The notes under the pieces: model-generated
What the model was told of the DNA's origin: nothing
Database searches by the model: none
What the model saw: only the letters and a program-made list of their open reading frames with translations
Position numbers and translations under genes: made by a program
Part shown: positions 1 through 9,131 of the stretch, piece after piece
Layout of the letters: each line of letters starts with the position of its first letter
Position numbering within the stretch: position 1 is the first letter of the stretch
DNA from: Combretum micranthum
Taxonomy: Eukaryota > Streptophyta > Magnoliopsida > Myrtales > Combretaceae
Assembly: GCA_024138025.1 (NCBI GenBank)
Contig: JAMXBD010001387.1
Span: 310,001 to 374,000 of the forward strand
DNA: 64,000 nt
Direction of reading: 5' to 3'

Positions 1-1087
1 CAAGCATCTATCCCTCTGTTAGGGCCTTTTGACATCTTATGGTTTGTATTTCCACAGAAGAAACACTTTCCAAATAGCTGGGGGCACTTCTTCGGGTAGT
101 GTGCTCCATTGCACTTCCAACACTTAATACCTCTTGGTGTGATCCTTTTATTGTCGCTCTTGATTTTCTTGGTAGAGGCATGAGATGGGGTTCTATGTAA
201 AATTCCCTTTTGATGATTGGGTCTTCTTCCTCCTCTATTCTTTCTCTCCTTTTCCTTGCTCCTTCCACAATCCGAGCTCTTTCCACTAATTCTCGAAAAT
301 TTCTTATGTCAAATTCTTCCAACTTCATCCTTAGGTCTTCGTCCAATCCTCCTATAAAGACTTGCCTTTTCAATTCTTCACTGTACTTATAGGAGTCTGG
401 TGCATATTGCAACAATCTACTGAACTCAGTCTCATATTGCTCGATTGTTCTTCCTTTTTGTGCAATTTGTAAGAAGTCCGCGCTATATCTCACTCTTAAA
501 CTTCCTGGAAAATAATTCTCCAAAAACTCATGTCTAAACATTTCCCAAGTGATTGGAGTCATTAGATCTCTTTTCCTTGACTCCCACCATATCCTAGCGT
601 TTAGACGAAGCATGAATGTTCCATACTTGATTGCAAATGGGGCGGAACTTCATATGCATCAAAGACATCTCTATTTGAGATAACCAATCTTCTGCCTCCT
701 CCGGCTTGTCATAAGCTCCTTCAAAGAAGCGGTTACTTTTGATGAAGTTAGGTAACATGCTCTTGTATGGTCTTGGCGGTGGAGATGGAGGTAGGGGTGC
801 ACTTTAGTTATGCATGTTCCTATGCACAGATGCCTCTGTTGAAGCTTGTTGTGGTGGTGGGGTTGGTATAGCGGCTGTCGCTGATGCTGTTGCTGGTGTT
901 GCCTCTGGTTCAGGTGCTTGGGCTGGCATATTTTGCCTAATTTCTTCTAATACGTGGGTTAGGTGTCCTAATGTGGCGTGTAAGTCCCTTTGAGGTGCGG
1001 CGGCTCCTTGTACAGCAGGTTGATCTGCTTCTATGTCTGGTTGGTTAGAGGCGCTTCGCTCCCTTCTTCGTCTACTCTCTATTTCGG
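1..1087 (-). pseudogene. gag: Element B gag (Tekay-type Ty3/gypsy), broken, cut by window edge
   Basis: Gag is the structural capsid/nucleocapsid polyprotein of an LTR retrotransposon. Reading leftward, a Pro/Ala/Gln-rich N-terminus (about 1087-800) precedes the capsid (about 770-200) with the family motifs EEAEDWL, FLENYFP, QYETEFSRLLQYAP and GGLDEDLRMKLEEF. CCHC knuckles follow in another frame (CWKC at 122-111, CFFC near 71-60). The frame is broken by a stop near 805, a shift near 650 and another before the knuckles; the rest lies beyond base 1. It is homologous to gag of A (7607-8978) and J (56737-57967), which share the same order and similar motifs. The element is minus-strand, with PBS and 5' LTR at 16120-19771 beyond the inserted element A. 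Family assignment is secure; function is lost in this copy unless the shifts are sequencing errors. Confidence 0.85.
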
Positions 1088-1366
1088 CTGTTTTAAACTT
1101 TTCTAAGTCAAGTTTTATAAAGTTTTGATAGCTTAATTAAATTTTTACCGGAAATTGGTGGATATAACGGAAATTTAAATATGCATAGAAGCTAACAAAT
1201 TTAAATCAAAACAATTTCTGAAATCAAACTTAGAGCATAATCATAGAAATAAAGTTCATACATAAAATCGGAAATAAGATAAATCATAAAAGAAAATCAC
1301 ACCGAAATACCAAACATTGTTCCGAAAATTAAAAGATAGACTGAGATCATGAATCTAGTCTATTAC
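1088..1366 (-). other. Candidate intron between ORF1 and gag of element B
   Basis: This AT-rich stretch lies between the ORF1 stop (1372) and gag. It begins on the minus strand with a GTAATA donor-like site (GT at 1366-1365) and ends in a T-rich run closing with ACAG (AG at 1089-1088), directly before the gag N-terminal coding. A (7060-7606) and J (56401-56705) have the same arrangement. It is inferred from position and splice consensus only. Confidence 0.4.
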
Positions 1367-1371
1367 AAAAT

Positions 1372-2331
1372 CTAAACTGGACTTCTAGGGATACGCTTCG
1401 TTTTTCCTTTTCCTCCTTTCTTCATTCTTCGGACGCGTCTCCCGGGTTGTTGCTGGATGATCCTGGGTTCAAAATCCTCATGATTTGGTTGAAGTGTTTC
1501 CTCCTATTTCATGCTCTCTTTCTTTCTTGTTCGTGATGGGCAATTAGCTCCTCATGCGTCATTGCTGGTGCTATTTCATCAAGGGTTTTCCAAGTGATTG
1601 TTCCTTCGGTCTCCCTATTGTTGTCTTCATTAGCTGGAGCATTTTCTGTATCAAATGTGGGGTCTTCATCTTGTCCTCCCCGAACATGTCTTCCTTCTAG
1701 GTAGCGAATGATTCTTAACTCATCATTAGTCAAAGGTTCCTCGACTCCTACAGCAGCATGGTTTCTTATTTCTTGCGCCAGTCTTTCTTCTTGATTTTCC
1801 TCGGAGTCCTCACCGGTTCATCATCCGAACTGTCATTCGCCTCCTGCATTGGTTCATCTCTTATCACTGTTCCATCTTCTCGCAATCGTAGGGGCTCGTT
1901 TATTCCTATTGGATTCTTGTGAAGGTAGGTGGATCGGTGGACACTTCTGTTGGGGGTCGTAGTATCCCCTGATATACTCCATGCCAATGGAAAGTATCGT
2001 TGATGTCGGCTCTCATCCATTCGAGGTGATCCATCAAATCATCATGGGCATAAACAAATATCAGTCCGATCTTGGTCAGGTCCGAAAATCCGGTGGGGTT
2101 CGTCCTCCTTCTTCTCTAAGAATGAAGGTTGCTTCCTTCAGCATTGGTCGGTGGTCTCCAATAGCAATGATTCGCTCCACAGCATATATTACTTCCAACT
2201 CGGTCATCCTTTTGCCTATGGGGCAGTTGTGAATAGTTCGTAACACTCCTTTCCACTCGGATTGCATCATTCCCCTTTTCCAGATTTGGAACATTTCTCG
2301 GAGGGTCTTAGGTTGTCCAGCTAGGGCAAAT
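1372..2331 (-). pseudogene. Element B extra ORF (ORF1) between PBS and gag, 3' part
   Basis: Unknown protein with no recognised domain. It is the continuation of 15896-15989, split by insertion of element A. Motifs shared with ORF1 of A (5896-7002): EFALAGQPKTL, KEATFILREEGGRTPPDFR, a YAHD..L.DH..W block and WHGVYQGILRPP (near 2020-1960). Then come an acidic segment with SSDDE and a basic K/R-rich C-terminus (about 1460-1372) ending at 1372. At least three frame changes break it. Amino-acid motifs are kept while the DNA has diverged, so it was once translated. The acidic middle and basic tail suggest an RNA-, DNA- or chromatin-binding accessory protein, but that is a guess. Ogre/Tat elements also carry an ORF before gag; I see no clear homology to it. 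Confidence 0.6.
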
Positions 2332-2670
2332 TCTTCTGTAAGCCCCGGAAATTCTCGGTAGCTAGAAAACCCCAGGAGTTGGAGACGAAACCCTAATCCG
2401 ATCAGATTGAGTTTAGTAAATGGAGCCTAGGAACCCCAAATCCGGCTTTCCATCGGTTTCATAGTAAAACAAATATTTTGGAGTGAATGAATTTGAATTG
2501 TTGTTCCAAAGTACATTTCAAACTTTTGAAAGTTTTAAATTCGGGAATTTTTCAATTCCGGGCCTTCCCGAGCCCAATTACGGAAAAGCGTGCCCCGGGC
2601 CACGGATTCAGAAAAATATTCCGGAATATTCATTAGAACCGTAATTTTATAAGGATTCAAAAAATATCAA

Positions 2671-3032
2671 TTTCATAATTTTCCGAGCTATAAAGATTAC
2701 AGTTATAGCTTTTCCCGTGTTTTCGGAACAACCGGTAAGGTAGATGTCTTGTCTACTATTCACAAGTACAACCTACACTACACACTACCCATACCCTATT
2801 CTTACATCCTTACAACTACTCATTTCAATTTTCTTTTCCAAGAAAATTTGTCTCCTTAATAATTATTACATTTATTACAATTTCATTTACTAAATTACAA
2901 AAAAGTCAAATTTTAAACACACACACACTTCATGCATGAAGTGGCCGGCGCCCCTCCCTCTTGCTCCCCCTCCCAATTGAGTTAATTTTACTTCTTTTAT
3001 TTAACTAAAACCTAATTCCTTTAGTATATATA
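2671..3032 (+). promoter_or_regulatory. U3 promoter of element A left LTR
   Basis: The conserved U3 block (2671-2765; ATTACAGTTATAGC then ACCGGTA) occurs in every LTR here that covers this part. A GC-rich box GGCCGGCGCC (2943-2952) stands out in AT-rich sequence. A TATA box (3025-3032) is followed by a CT-rich leader, typical of plant pol II starts. The start site is inferred at about 3055; no transcript data. Confidence 0.6.
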
Positions 3033-3190
3033 CTAAATGTTCTCTCTCTCTCTTCATTTCTTCCATTTTAACTTTTGAAAAAGAGAAAAACTCTCTCTTC
3101 TTACCCTCTTTGTGCCGTGAGGTAGCTCCCCTCCCCCTTCATCACATTTCCAACTTTGCTTCTTCTCTTTTTCACTTCAAGACTCCATTG

Positions 3191-4655
3191 GTATGTGTAT
3201 GTAAGCCTTGTTTCTTCCTATTCTTGTAATGGCAAAGGTATACCTTGTGTATTTCCTCATCAAAACCCTATGATGCTCATGCTAGGGATATGGAAATGCA
3301 TGAACAAGGATGTCAAGCCATCACAAGACATGGATCTTGTGTTTAAATGCATTTTGTTAAGATTTCATGTTGCTCATGCATATATAGTAATGACCTTGTA
3401 TTTATATTGATGTTCATGCCATGAGATTCATGTTATATACATCATATGTAGTAGATCTAAGGTTTAGACATCCACCACTTCATGTACATGCATGATCATA
3501 GGTTCATTTTTGTTTATGTGCTTTATTGATCATAAAAATGAGGTCTTGTTCATGTATAGAGATGCTAGATAGTATATCTCCAATATAGATGGCAAGAACA
3601 TTGAAAAAGGAAGGACTTTGTTAGATATGAAAGTTGAAAATTCGGATGAAATGGAAACCCTACCCTAAAGACCTCCAAAATCAATTTTAAACTTATATTT
3701 CATAAGAAAAATGAAGGGTATTTGTAATAGATATGTTGAAGGAATTATTTTCATAAGTTTATATGAGTTTAGGCATGATAAAAATAAGGAAAACAAGAGG
3801 TGAAGTTAGGATGGAAAATATTGACTTTAAATGTGTAGTTAAATTCGTAACTTTGTGTAATGCCTATATAAACACTTAGTATTTAAGTCTAAAATGGATG
3901 TTTTATAAGCTAAATGAAGTCCTTAGATAAGGTATACATTGAAGCCCCAAATTTTAATACATTAGACTAGATTTCCCTTAAGAAAAATGTAAAAAAGAAA
4001 ATTTGGAAAATTCGGATTTTTATAACTAGCTTATTTGAAAACATATTTACCAAATGAAATATGTGAATTTTGTGCATGGATGGAGGCCATGACTATTATA
4101 GACTTTGAGAACCTAATTTTAGTCAAATAATAAATAGATACAATTAAAAACCAAAGAAACCCTAAGGAGTATAATGTGGGAGAATAACTTCTTAGAATTA
4201 GCCTTTATGAAACTTTCCCCAACACTTAGGAGTTCCTAAAAGTTTACTACTACAAAAATCATCATGACCATGCACAAGTTGAGTTCATTACATGGCATAC
4301 ACATTAGTAGTTCATTCCTAAATCATTCATGCATGAATCACTAACTAGGAACATTTCTTATCAAAAGCCAAGCACATTTTCAAAGTTGGATCAATTGCGG
4401 GACAGAACTGATCCCACTGTTCCGTGACCTTATTATTTTCAAAACTTGGATTTAATACTTGAATTAGATATATCTTTCGAAGTAGATGAAGATCGATATA
4501 AAGTTTGCGAAATTCCGAGTTAAAATGACCAAGTTATGGCCGTTTTAAGTCGGAACTTCCAAATATAGCGAGAAATCCGAATTCAACTAGTCTAGAAGTA
4601 TAGTTTGATTTAATTACATAATGAGAATCTCATAGGGATTATTCTTGTTTGGTAG
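3191..4655 (+). other. Candidate LTR intron 1 (element A left LTR)
   Basis: Starts with donor GTATGT about 160 bp past TATA and ends in a T-rich run with TAG before GTGGTTCC. The same two sites recur at matching places in L (44463-45931), F (28758-30913), G (32841-34574), H (35764-37236, minus), B (17285-18882, minus), I (42258-47339, minus, holding L), X (52198-53702), J right (60892-62374) and E (23764-25442). The interior holds the AAATTCG repeats and the hairpin. Inferred, not shown. Confidence 0.5.
4513..4555 (+). other. Conserved 43-nt imperfect hairpin in LTR
   Basis: Arms TTCCGAGTTAAAATGACC and GGCCGTTTTAAGTCGGAA around a 7-nt loop AAGTTAT. Other copies: 14651-14693, 17380-17422 (minus), 25300-25342, 30772-30814, 34433-34475, 35864-35906 (minus), 42357-42399 (minus), 45789-45831, 53561-53603 and 62233-62275. 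Base changes often keep pairing through wobbles. It lies about 100 nt before the candidate mini-exon. Role unknown. Confidence 0.75.
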
Positions 4656-4724
4656 GTGGTTCCGAGCAGGACGACTCTCTACCTCCCGATTACTATTATT
4701 AGAAGTTTGGTGTCCCATGGCCGA
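4656..4724 (+). other. Candidate mini-exon inside the LTR
   Basis: A 69-nt block between a TAG acceptor and a GTGAGT donor. Counterparts: 14793-14860, 17190-17284 (minus), 19772-19836 (start lost), 25443-25505, 30914-30983, 34575-34596 plus 38136-38180, 35700-35763 (minus), 42186-42257 (minus), 45932-46000, 53703-53771, 54115-54183 and 62375-62444. In the third frame most end in an LP.DYYY-like tail and a stop, then an ATG a few bases before the donor. Confidence 0.5.
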
Positions 4725-5043
4725 GTGAGTTACTTCCACTCTCAATTAATGCTTGTGAATGTAATGTAGTGGCACTAGTGATGTAGGCAAAGATAAAGGA
4801 ATTGTACAAGCATGATGGGGTATGTGGGAATTATTTGTGTGAATTGTTGATATGTGAAATGGAACTTAAGGTATATCGAAACCGGTGTTAAGATATTGAT
4901 GTTTTATTAGAATCATATGATGAATGTCTGCGTATACTTGTTGGTCACTTAAAAGAATCGAATTAATGACTATTCGACTCCGACTATAAACTGAGTTCAT
5001 TCATGTCACAATGGGGTTGGAGCATTTGCATTGGTTGGTTTTT

Positions 5044-5121
5044 CGTGACCCATAAAACGAATGTGAGGTTAATCGTGATCCATAAAACGAATGTGAGGTT
5101 AATCGTGATCCATAAAACGAG
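5044..5121 (+). repeat. 30-bp tandem repeat in LTR
   Basis: About 2.6 copies of a 30-bp unit with core CATAAAACGAATGTGAGG. The right LTR has the same number (15183-15260); solo LTR L has one unit fewer (46326-46373). Confidence 0.9.
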
Positions 5122-5186
5122 TTTTAATCAGTTGACCGTGAGCTTAAACGGCGTCGTACCGCAGGATTCGTTAATCTGCTAACCCG

Positions 5187-5235
5187 GGATGGAGGGCGCA
5201 AGTCCATCCACATATGATTTCCGGTTGGTCATATG
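5187..5235 (+). other. Conserved paired stem-loops near LTR 3' end
   Basis: Two adjacent inverted repeats: GGATGGA with TCCATCC around GGGCGCAAG, then CATATGA with TCATATG around a CCGG-containing loop. Versions recur in the other LTRs at the same relative place, for example near 16585-16625 (minus), 20268-20315, 25935-25980, 39355-39400 and 46440-46490. Confidence 0.6.
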
Positions 5236-5758
5236 TTTGTTGATTTCATTTGTATGGTGCATACACTTGCTTGAATAATACACTTGCTTGATGATTGTAT
5301 CTAATTGCGTTATGGAAGTATTACTCACTAAGCTAGTTAGCTTACGCCCCGATAGTGTTTATCTTTTGCAGCATGAGTTTATATGGCTTAGGCCAAGGCA
5401 AGCCACAGCGCAGGTACCGGAGATAGGAGTTTCCCATAGAAGTTTGATTCATTTCTTTTGTATAGACTTCCATTGGAAACTAAGGACTCTGGATGACTGT
5501 AATAGACTGTTATTCTTTTGCGGGGGAATGCCCCTTAGATTTTGTAAACCTTAAATTTATGCGTTTTGATTTATTACCTATGGCTAATGAATGCCTTGTT
5601 AAACTGTTAAACTCCATTTGTTGAAGTATTCTATTGTCGTAAGGAACGCTTTACATCTACTTAAGACTCCGAAGGCCCCGGTTAGGGAACTCGAGAGTCT
5701 TACTTAGTATGTGGCGGACTGTTGTTTAGGATACCCTACGGGGCGTGACAGTTTAAGT

Positions 5759-5770
5759 TGGTATCAGAGC
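5759..5770 (+). other. Primer binding site, initiator tRNA-Met type (element A)
   Basis: TGGTATCAGAGC, complementary to the 3' end of plant initiator tRNA-Met, sits 8 nt after the left LTR. It primes minus-strand DNA synthesis and fixes the element's orientation. Confidence 0.93.
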
Positions 5771-5895
5771 CTAGGTTATAAACAAGACAATAGAATTAAA
5801 ATAACGGACCTAGAAATCTAACTACTAGGTTAAATGGAGTTGAAAACGTTTTCTTGAGTCTAATTAGTAGTATTGTTTGATGTAGGTCTCTCTGG

Positions 5896-7002
5896 GTGAG
5901 ACTAGGGAAAGGGCAAGGAATTTTACAAAAAAATGATGAAACCATGGTAGAATATAGACTGAGGCTGAGAGAACTGTGTGAAGATTTTGCTTTGGCCCGA
6001 CATCCCCGGACCCTAGGAAATGTACAGGTTATGGAAGGATGGGCTGAGATATACCCGATGGGCTTCAGTAGTGGATCAATTGAGTTATGATCCTATGGGA
6101 AGAGGAGCTGGACGAAGTTAGAACCATCTACACATTAGAGAGGATCATGGTTGATTACGGGCGTGAGCCCATGACAAGAGAAGCCACGTTTATCTTGAAA
6201 AGTGGAGGAAACCGAACCCCTCCAGATTTTAGGGTATGGATCCCCATAGGGCCCTATATATTTATGCTCATGATAACTTATTTGATCACCATGACTGGAA
6301 CATAGCTGATGCATGGAATCATATCACCTGGCATGCAATCTATCTGGACATCCTCCCCCCCGTGTAATTGCTCCACCTCCAGCTATGGATATAGGTATGC
6401 AGCTGAATGGAGCACCTGTGATTGAGGAGGAAGAAGAAGAAGAGGAGGAGGAGGAGGATCCCGAGGAGGATCCGAACTGGGAACAAAACGAGGTGCCTAG
6501 GACCCCTACCCCGCCTGTTGAACCAGAAGTGCAGGTAAACCCAGAACCCATCCAATTATATGGGATTTCAACCGGATGTTGGAGATACCAGAGAGTGGGA
6601 GGGTAGAACCCGAGGTAGATTCCAGGCTATGGAGAGATGTGTATGTGGAGGGTGAGAACCCACCTGTGCTTGACCTAGCAGTAGTAGAACCCGAGGCCCC
6701 AGTGCCTATGGAGACAGAGAATGTGGCAGATGAGCCCGTGAGAGAACCTGAAGTAGAGGTGAACCGCCTAGGTGAGCCCGAGATAAGAGGAGGAAGAAGT
6801 AAGCCCGCATGAGGGGCAAGGGACTGAAGAAGAAGAAGAAAGAAGAAAAAGTGAGGATCAGGAGCCTCTAGTTCGACCCGCTAGGAAGCGGAGGATGACC
6901 ACCAGGGAGTATCTTAGCTTGTTCGTCCGACAGGACGATGGTGGTTCTACCAGCAGGGGACGACTTCCTAGCCCGACCCCCGACAGCTCTAGTGATGATT
7001 AG
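5896..7002 (+). pseudogene. Element A extra ORF (ORF1) between PBS and gag
   Basis: Unknown protein, homologous to ORF1 of element B. Motifs in order: DFALARHPRTL (about 5973-6017), REATFILKSGGNRTPPDFR (about 6175-6233), YAHDNLFDHHDW (about 6258-6299), WHAIYLDILPP (about 6328-6365), a run of glutamates (about 6426-6470), a Pro/Glu-rich section with repeated EPE (6480-6800), a lysine/arginine patch (6820-6900) and a Ser/Asp-rich C-terminus ending at 7002. Several frame changes break it. No ATG begins the conserved frame near 5896; a T-rich run ending in TAG just upstream (5866-5885) could be a splice acceptor. The leader 5771-5895 holds nothing else. That it was once coding is likely; its function is unknown. 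Confidence 0.6.
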
Positions 7003-7059
7003 AGACCGGGATGTTAGCGAACCCATAAAGTCCAAGCGGAATCCTGATTTTCTTATTTT

Positions 7060-7606
7060 GTAGTAGGCAATGCGGGATGCCAAATTGCCTTAGGATTTCA
7101 GGATAGTTAGTGTTTTGTTGTTCTTTTTCCCTGTATTTTGTCATGTTTTCGGGAATAGGGAAATTGATTAGAATAGGAAGGAAGCTTAGCTAGCCAAATT
7201 TTGGGAACTAAAAGCTGATGTAATATCTGTATGGCTCGCTAAAAGAATGAAAAGGATCACTTTTGTTTTAAAGAAATGGGATTGTGAAAAGCATGCATTC
7301 TAGTCTTGATACATAAGAGACATTAACTGCATAAGATTGCATAAGCATCCACTCATTCGCATCATTGTGGTGAAATATCAATTAGTACATTATGTGTGGA
7401 TTCTCTATTTTCCTTGGTTCTTTTAATTATTCCTTATTTTCTTTTTGGATTGATATTTTGATTTATCTATGACTTATGGAGTTATGTATTCCTTTTTTCT
7501 GAGTTTAAATTCCAGATTCTCGTAACTTCTGAGCTTGTTATTAATCTTATTCCTTTGAAACTAAAAACCCTAAATGCTAAAACTCCATTAAACATTGTGT
7601 AAACAG
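7060..7606 (+). other. Candidate intron between ORF1 and gag of element A
   Basis: Non-coding, T-rich, between the ORF1 stop and gag. A GTAGTA donor-like site at 7060 follows TTTT, as in B; ACAG ends at 7606 immediately before gag coding. J has an equivalent at 56401-56705. Splicing here would bring gag near the 5' end of an mRNA. Inferred. Confidence 0.4.
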
Positions 7607-8978
7607 ACGAACCGACGAACGGAACCAAGGACAAGGGTCTAACCTAATGAAGCCGATCAACCGGCTATACAACAACCTGACCCCCAAGGAGTAGCACCCC
7701 AAAACCAACAGGGCGATGTACTAAATGCGATTGGGCAATTGGCCAATCTCTGAACACCTTCATTCAGAATCAAATCCAGTGCAGAACCCACCCCCAAGTC
7801 AGAGTGCTCGGGATTCAGCACCACATCCGCCGCCCGCAGATCATCGGGAAATGACTGCGGAAGCACCTGCTCCACAGAGGAGCACTCCTATAATGTGCGG
7901 TTGCCGCCACCCCCCCATACAGGAGACCCCACCGAAGCTCTTTACCGGACTTCATTAAGAGCAACAGGTACTTTGATGGGGCATTCGGTAAGCCGGATGA
8001 AGCTGAGGATTGGCTGGCCCAAGTGGAACGTTCTTTTGCTGCATACGAGATTCCACCTTACTTGCAGCTAGAATATGGGACATACATGTTAAGATACAAT
8101 GCTCGAGTCTGGTGGGACTCCAAGAGAAGGAATTTGACCTCCCCGGCCACCTGGGAAACCTTCCGCCGGGAATTCTTGAATAATTACTTTCCCTCTAGCT
8201 TGAGGGTGAAGTATAGTGCGGACTTCCTTCATGTAAAGCAGAAAGGGAGAACGGTAGAGCAATATGAGACTGAATTTGTTCACCTGCTGCAATATGCCCC
8301 TGAATCTTTCAGGGATAGTGAGGAATTAAAGAAGCAAGTGTTTCTGGGAGGCTTGGACGAAGAACTACGAATCAAGCTAGAAGAGTTTGGAGTAAGAACC
8401 TATCCAGAGATGGTAGAAAAGGCTCGAGTCATTGAAGGGGCTAGGAAAAGAAAGTATCAGGAGCCCGAAAGGAGAGTATTCGGGAAGAGGCCGTTTGATG
8501 CCTCGAGCTCAGGATTCAAGGGTAAACGGTACAGGCCGTACCAAGGGTTTAAAGAGGAGTCTAGTGGCAAGCCAACCCAATTCAAAGCCAACGTCACATG
8601 TTGGAAATGTAAGGGAACACATGCACCTAGGCAATGCCCGCAGTTGCGGAACAAGTGCTATTTTTGTGGCGATGCTGGCCACATGGTTTTTACATGCCCA
8701 AAGAAGCTGGCAGTAACTTGCTTTATTTGCAAAGAGAAAGGGCACTTAGCTTCCGAGTGTTCACAGCGAAAGAGTGTGACCACCCGACCCTTCGGAGCCT
8801 CGAGCAATGCTAACCCCTTGAGGTCTGGTAACAAGAGCGGAAGTCGAGCAGCTTCCGCGATGCACGGGATGAGGCTGTACAATTTAGAAGGCCAATGGAT
8901 GGTGGAAGAAGACGAAGATGAGGACGTAGAGTTGCAGCTTTGGATCCAAGCGAGAGTTTGATGGTGGCCTGGTGACAG
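7607..8978 (+). pseudogene. gag: Element A gag (capsid and three zinc knuckles)
   Basis: Structural polyprotein that forms the cytoplasmic particle and packages element RNA. The Pro/Gln-rich N-terminus (7607-7950) is shifted between frames. The capsid is intact from about 7950: DEAEDWLAQVERSF, ARVWWDSK, FLNNYFP, QYETEFVHLLQYAP, GGLDEELRIKLEEF. A basic linker follows, then three knuckles at about 8599-8760. The first is CX2CX3HX4C, the next two CX2CX4HX4C. The C-terminus is acidic (DEDEDVE) and the open frame stops at 8961, one base out of phase with the presumed joint to protease at 8978. Length fits Tekay gag. Broken only by a few single-base shifts. Confidence 0.9.
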
Positions 8979-9131
8979 GTTAGTAACAGAAACCCTCCTA
9001 AGTTGAAATTAGTTGTTTAAATTGATTGTTTAAATGAAATTTTATATATATGGAAAGCTGGAAGTAGAGACCCTATGGATAGCCTTACGAATATTTTAAG
9101 GTTCATATGTGATGGGTGTTTGTGACCTCAG
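8979..9131 (+). other. Candidate spliceosomal intron between gag and protease (element A)
   Basis: A 153-bp AT-rich, frame-breaking insert between the gag end and the protease start. It begins ACAG/GTTAGT and ends GACCTCAG/GAC. Reading across the join gives a normal protease lead-in (GHIQVNN then the DTG site). Element J keeps a similar donor, CCAG/GTTAGC at 57968. Ogre elements also carry an intron within gag-pol, but at another place. Inferred. Confidence 0.5.

Larger units (their letters stand above)
4725..5371 (+). other. Candidate LTR intron 2 (element A left LTR)
   Basis: Begins GTGAGT and ends TTTTGCAG. Counterparts: A right 14861-15507, L 46001-46625, C 19837-20457, G 38181-38894, H 34993-35699 (minus), B 16442-17189 (minus), I 41434-42185 (minus, holding the inverted repeat), J left 54184-54875, J right 62445-63120, and F 30984-39533 (holding G). 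In E the acceptor is not clear. Confidence 0.45.
2337..5750 (+). repeat. Left LTR of element A (3414 bp)
   Basis: Landmarks: TGTAAGCCCCGG start; GAAAAGCGTGCCCCGG box near 2583-2600; U3 block 2671-2765; GC box GGCCGGCGCC 2943-2952; TATA 3025-3032; candidate donor 3191; three degenerate repeats beginning AAATTCG (about 3630, 3838 and 4002); hairpin 4513-4555; candidate mini-exon 4656-4724; 30-bp tandem 5044-5121; stem-loops 5187-5235; candidate acceptor 5371; 3' block GGCGGACTG to GTGACA. The right LTR and solo LTR L are close copies. Confidence 0.95.

Noticed and set aside
5288..5554. 88-codon ORF repeated at 46545-46808 and, in part, 15502-15705
   Set aside because: It recurs because the LTR recurs; frames differ between copies by indels and the start falls in a candidate intron, so it is not supported as a gene.
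6324..6555. Minus-strand ORFs with long serine or phenylalanine/leucine runs opposite ORF1
   Set aside because: They are the antisense of the glutamate-rich stretch of ORF1; no motifs of their own.
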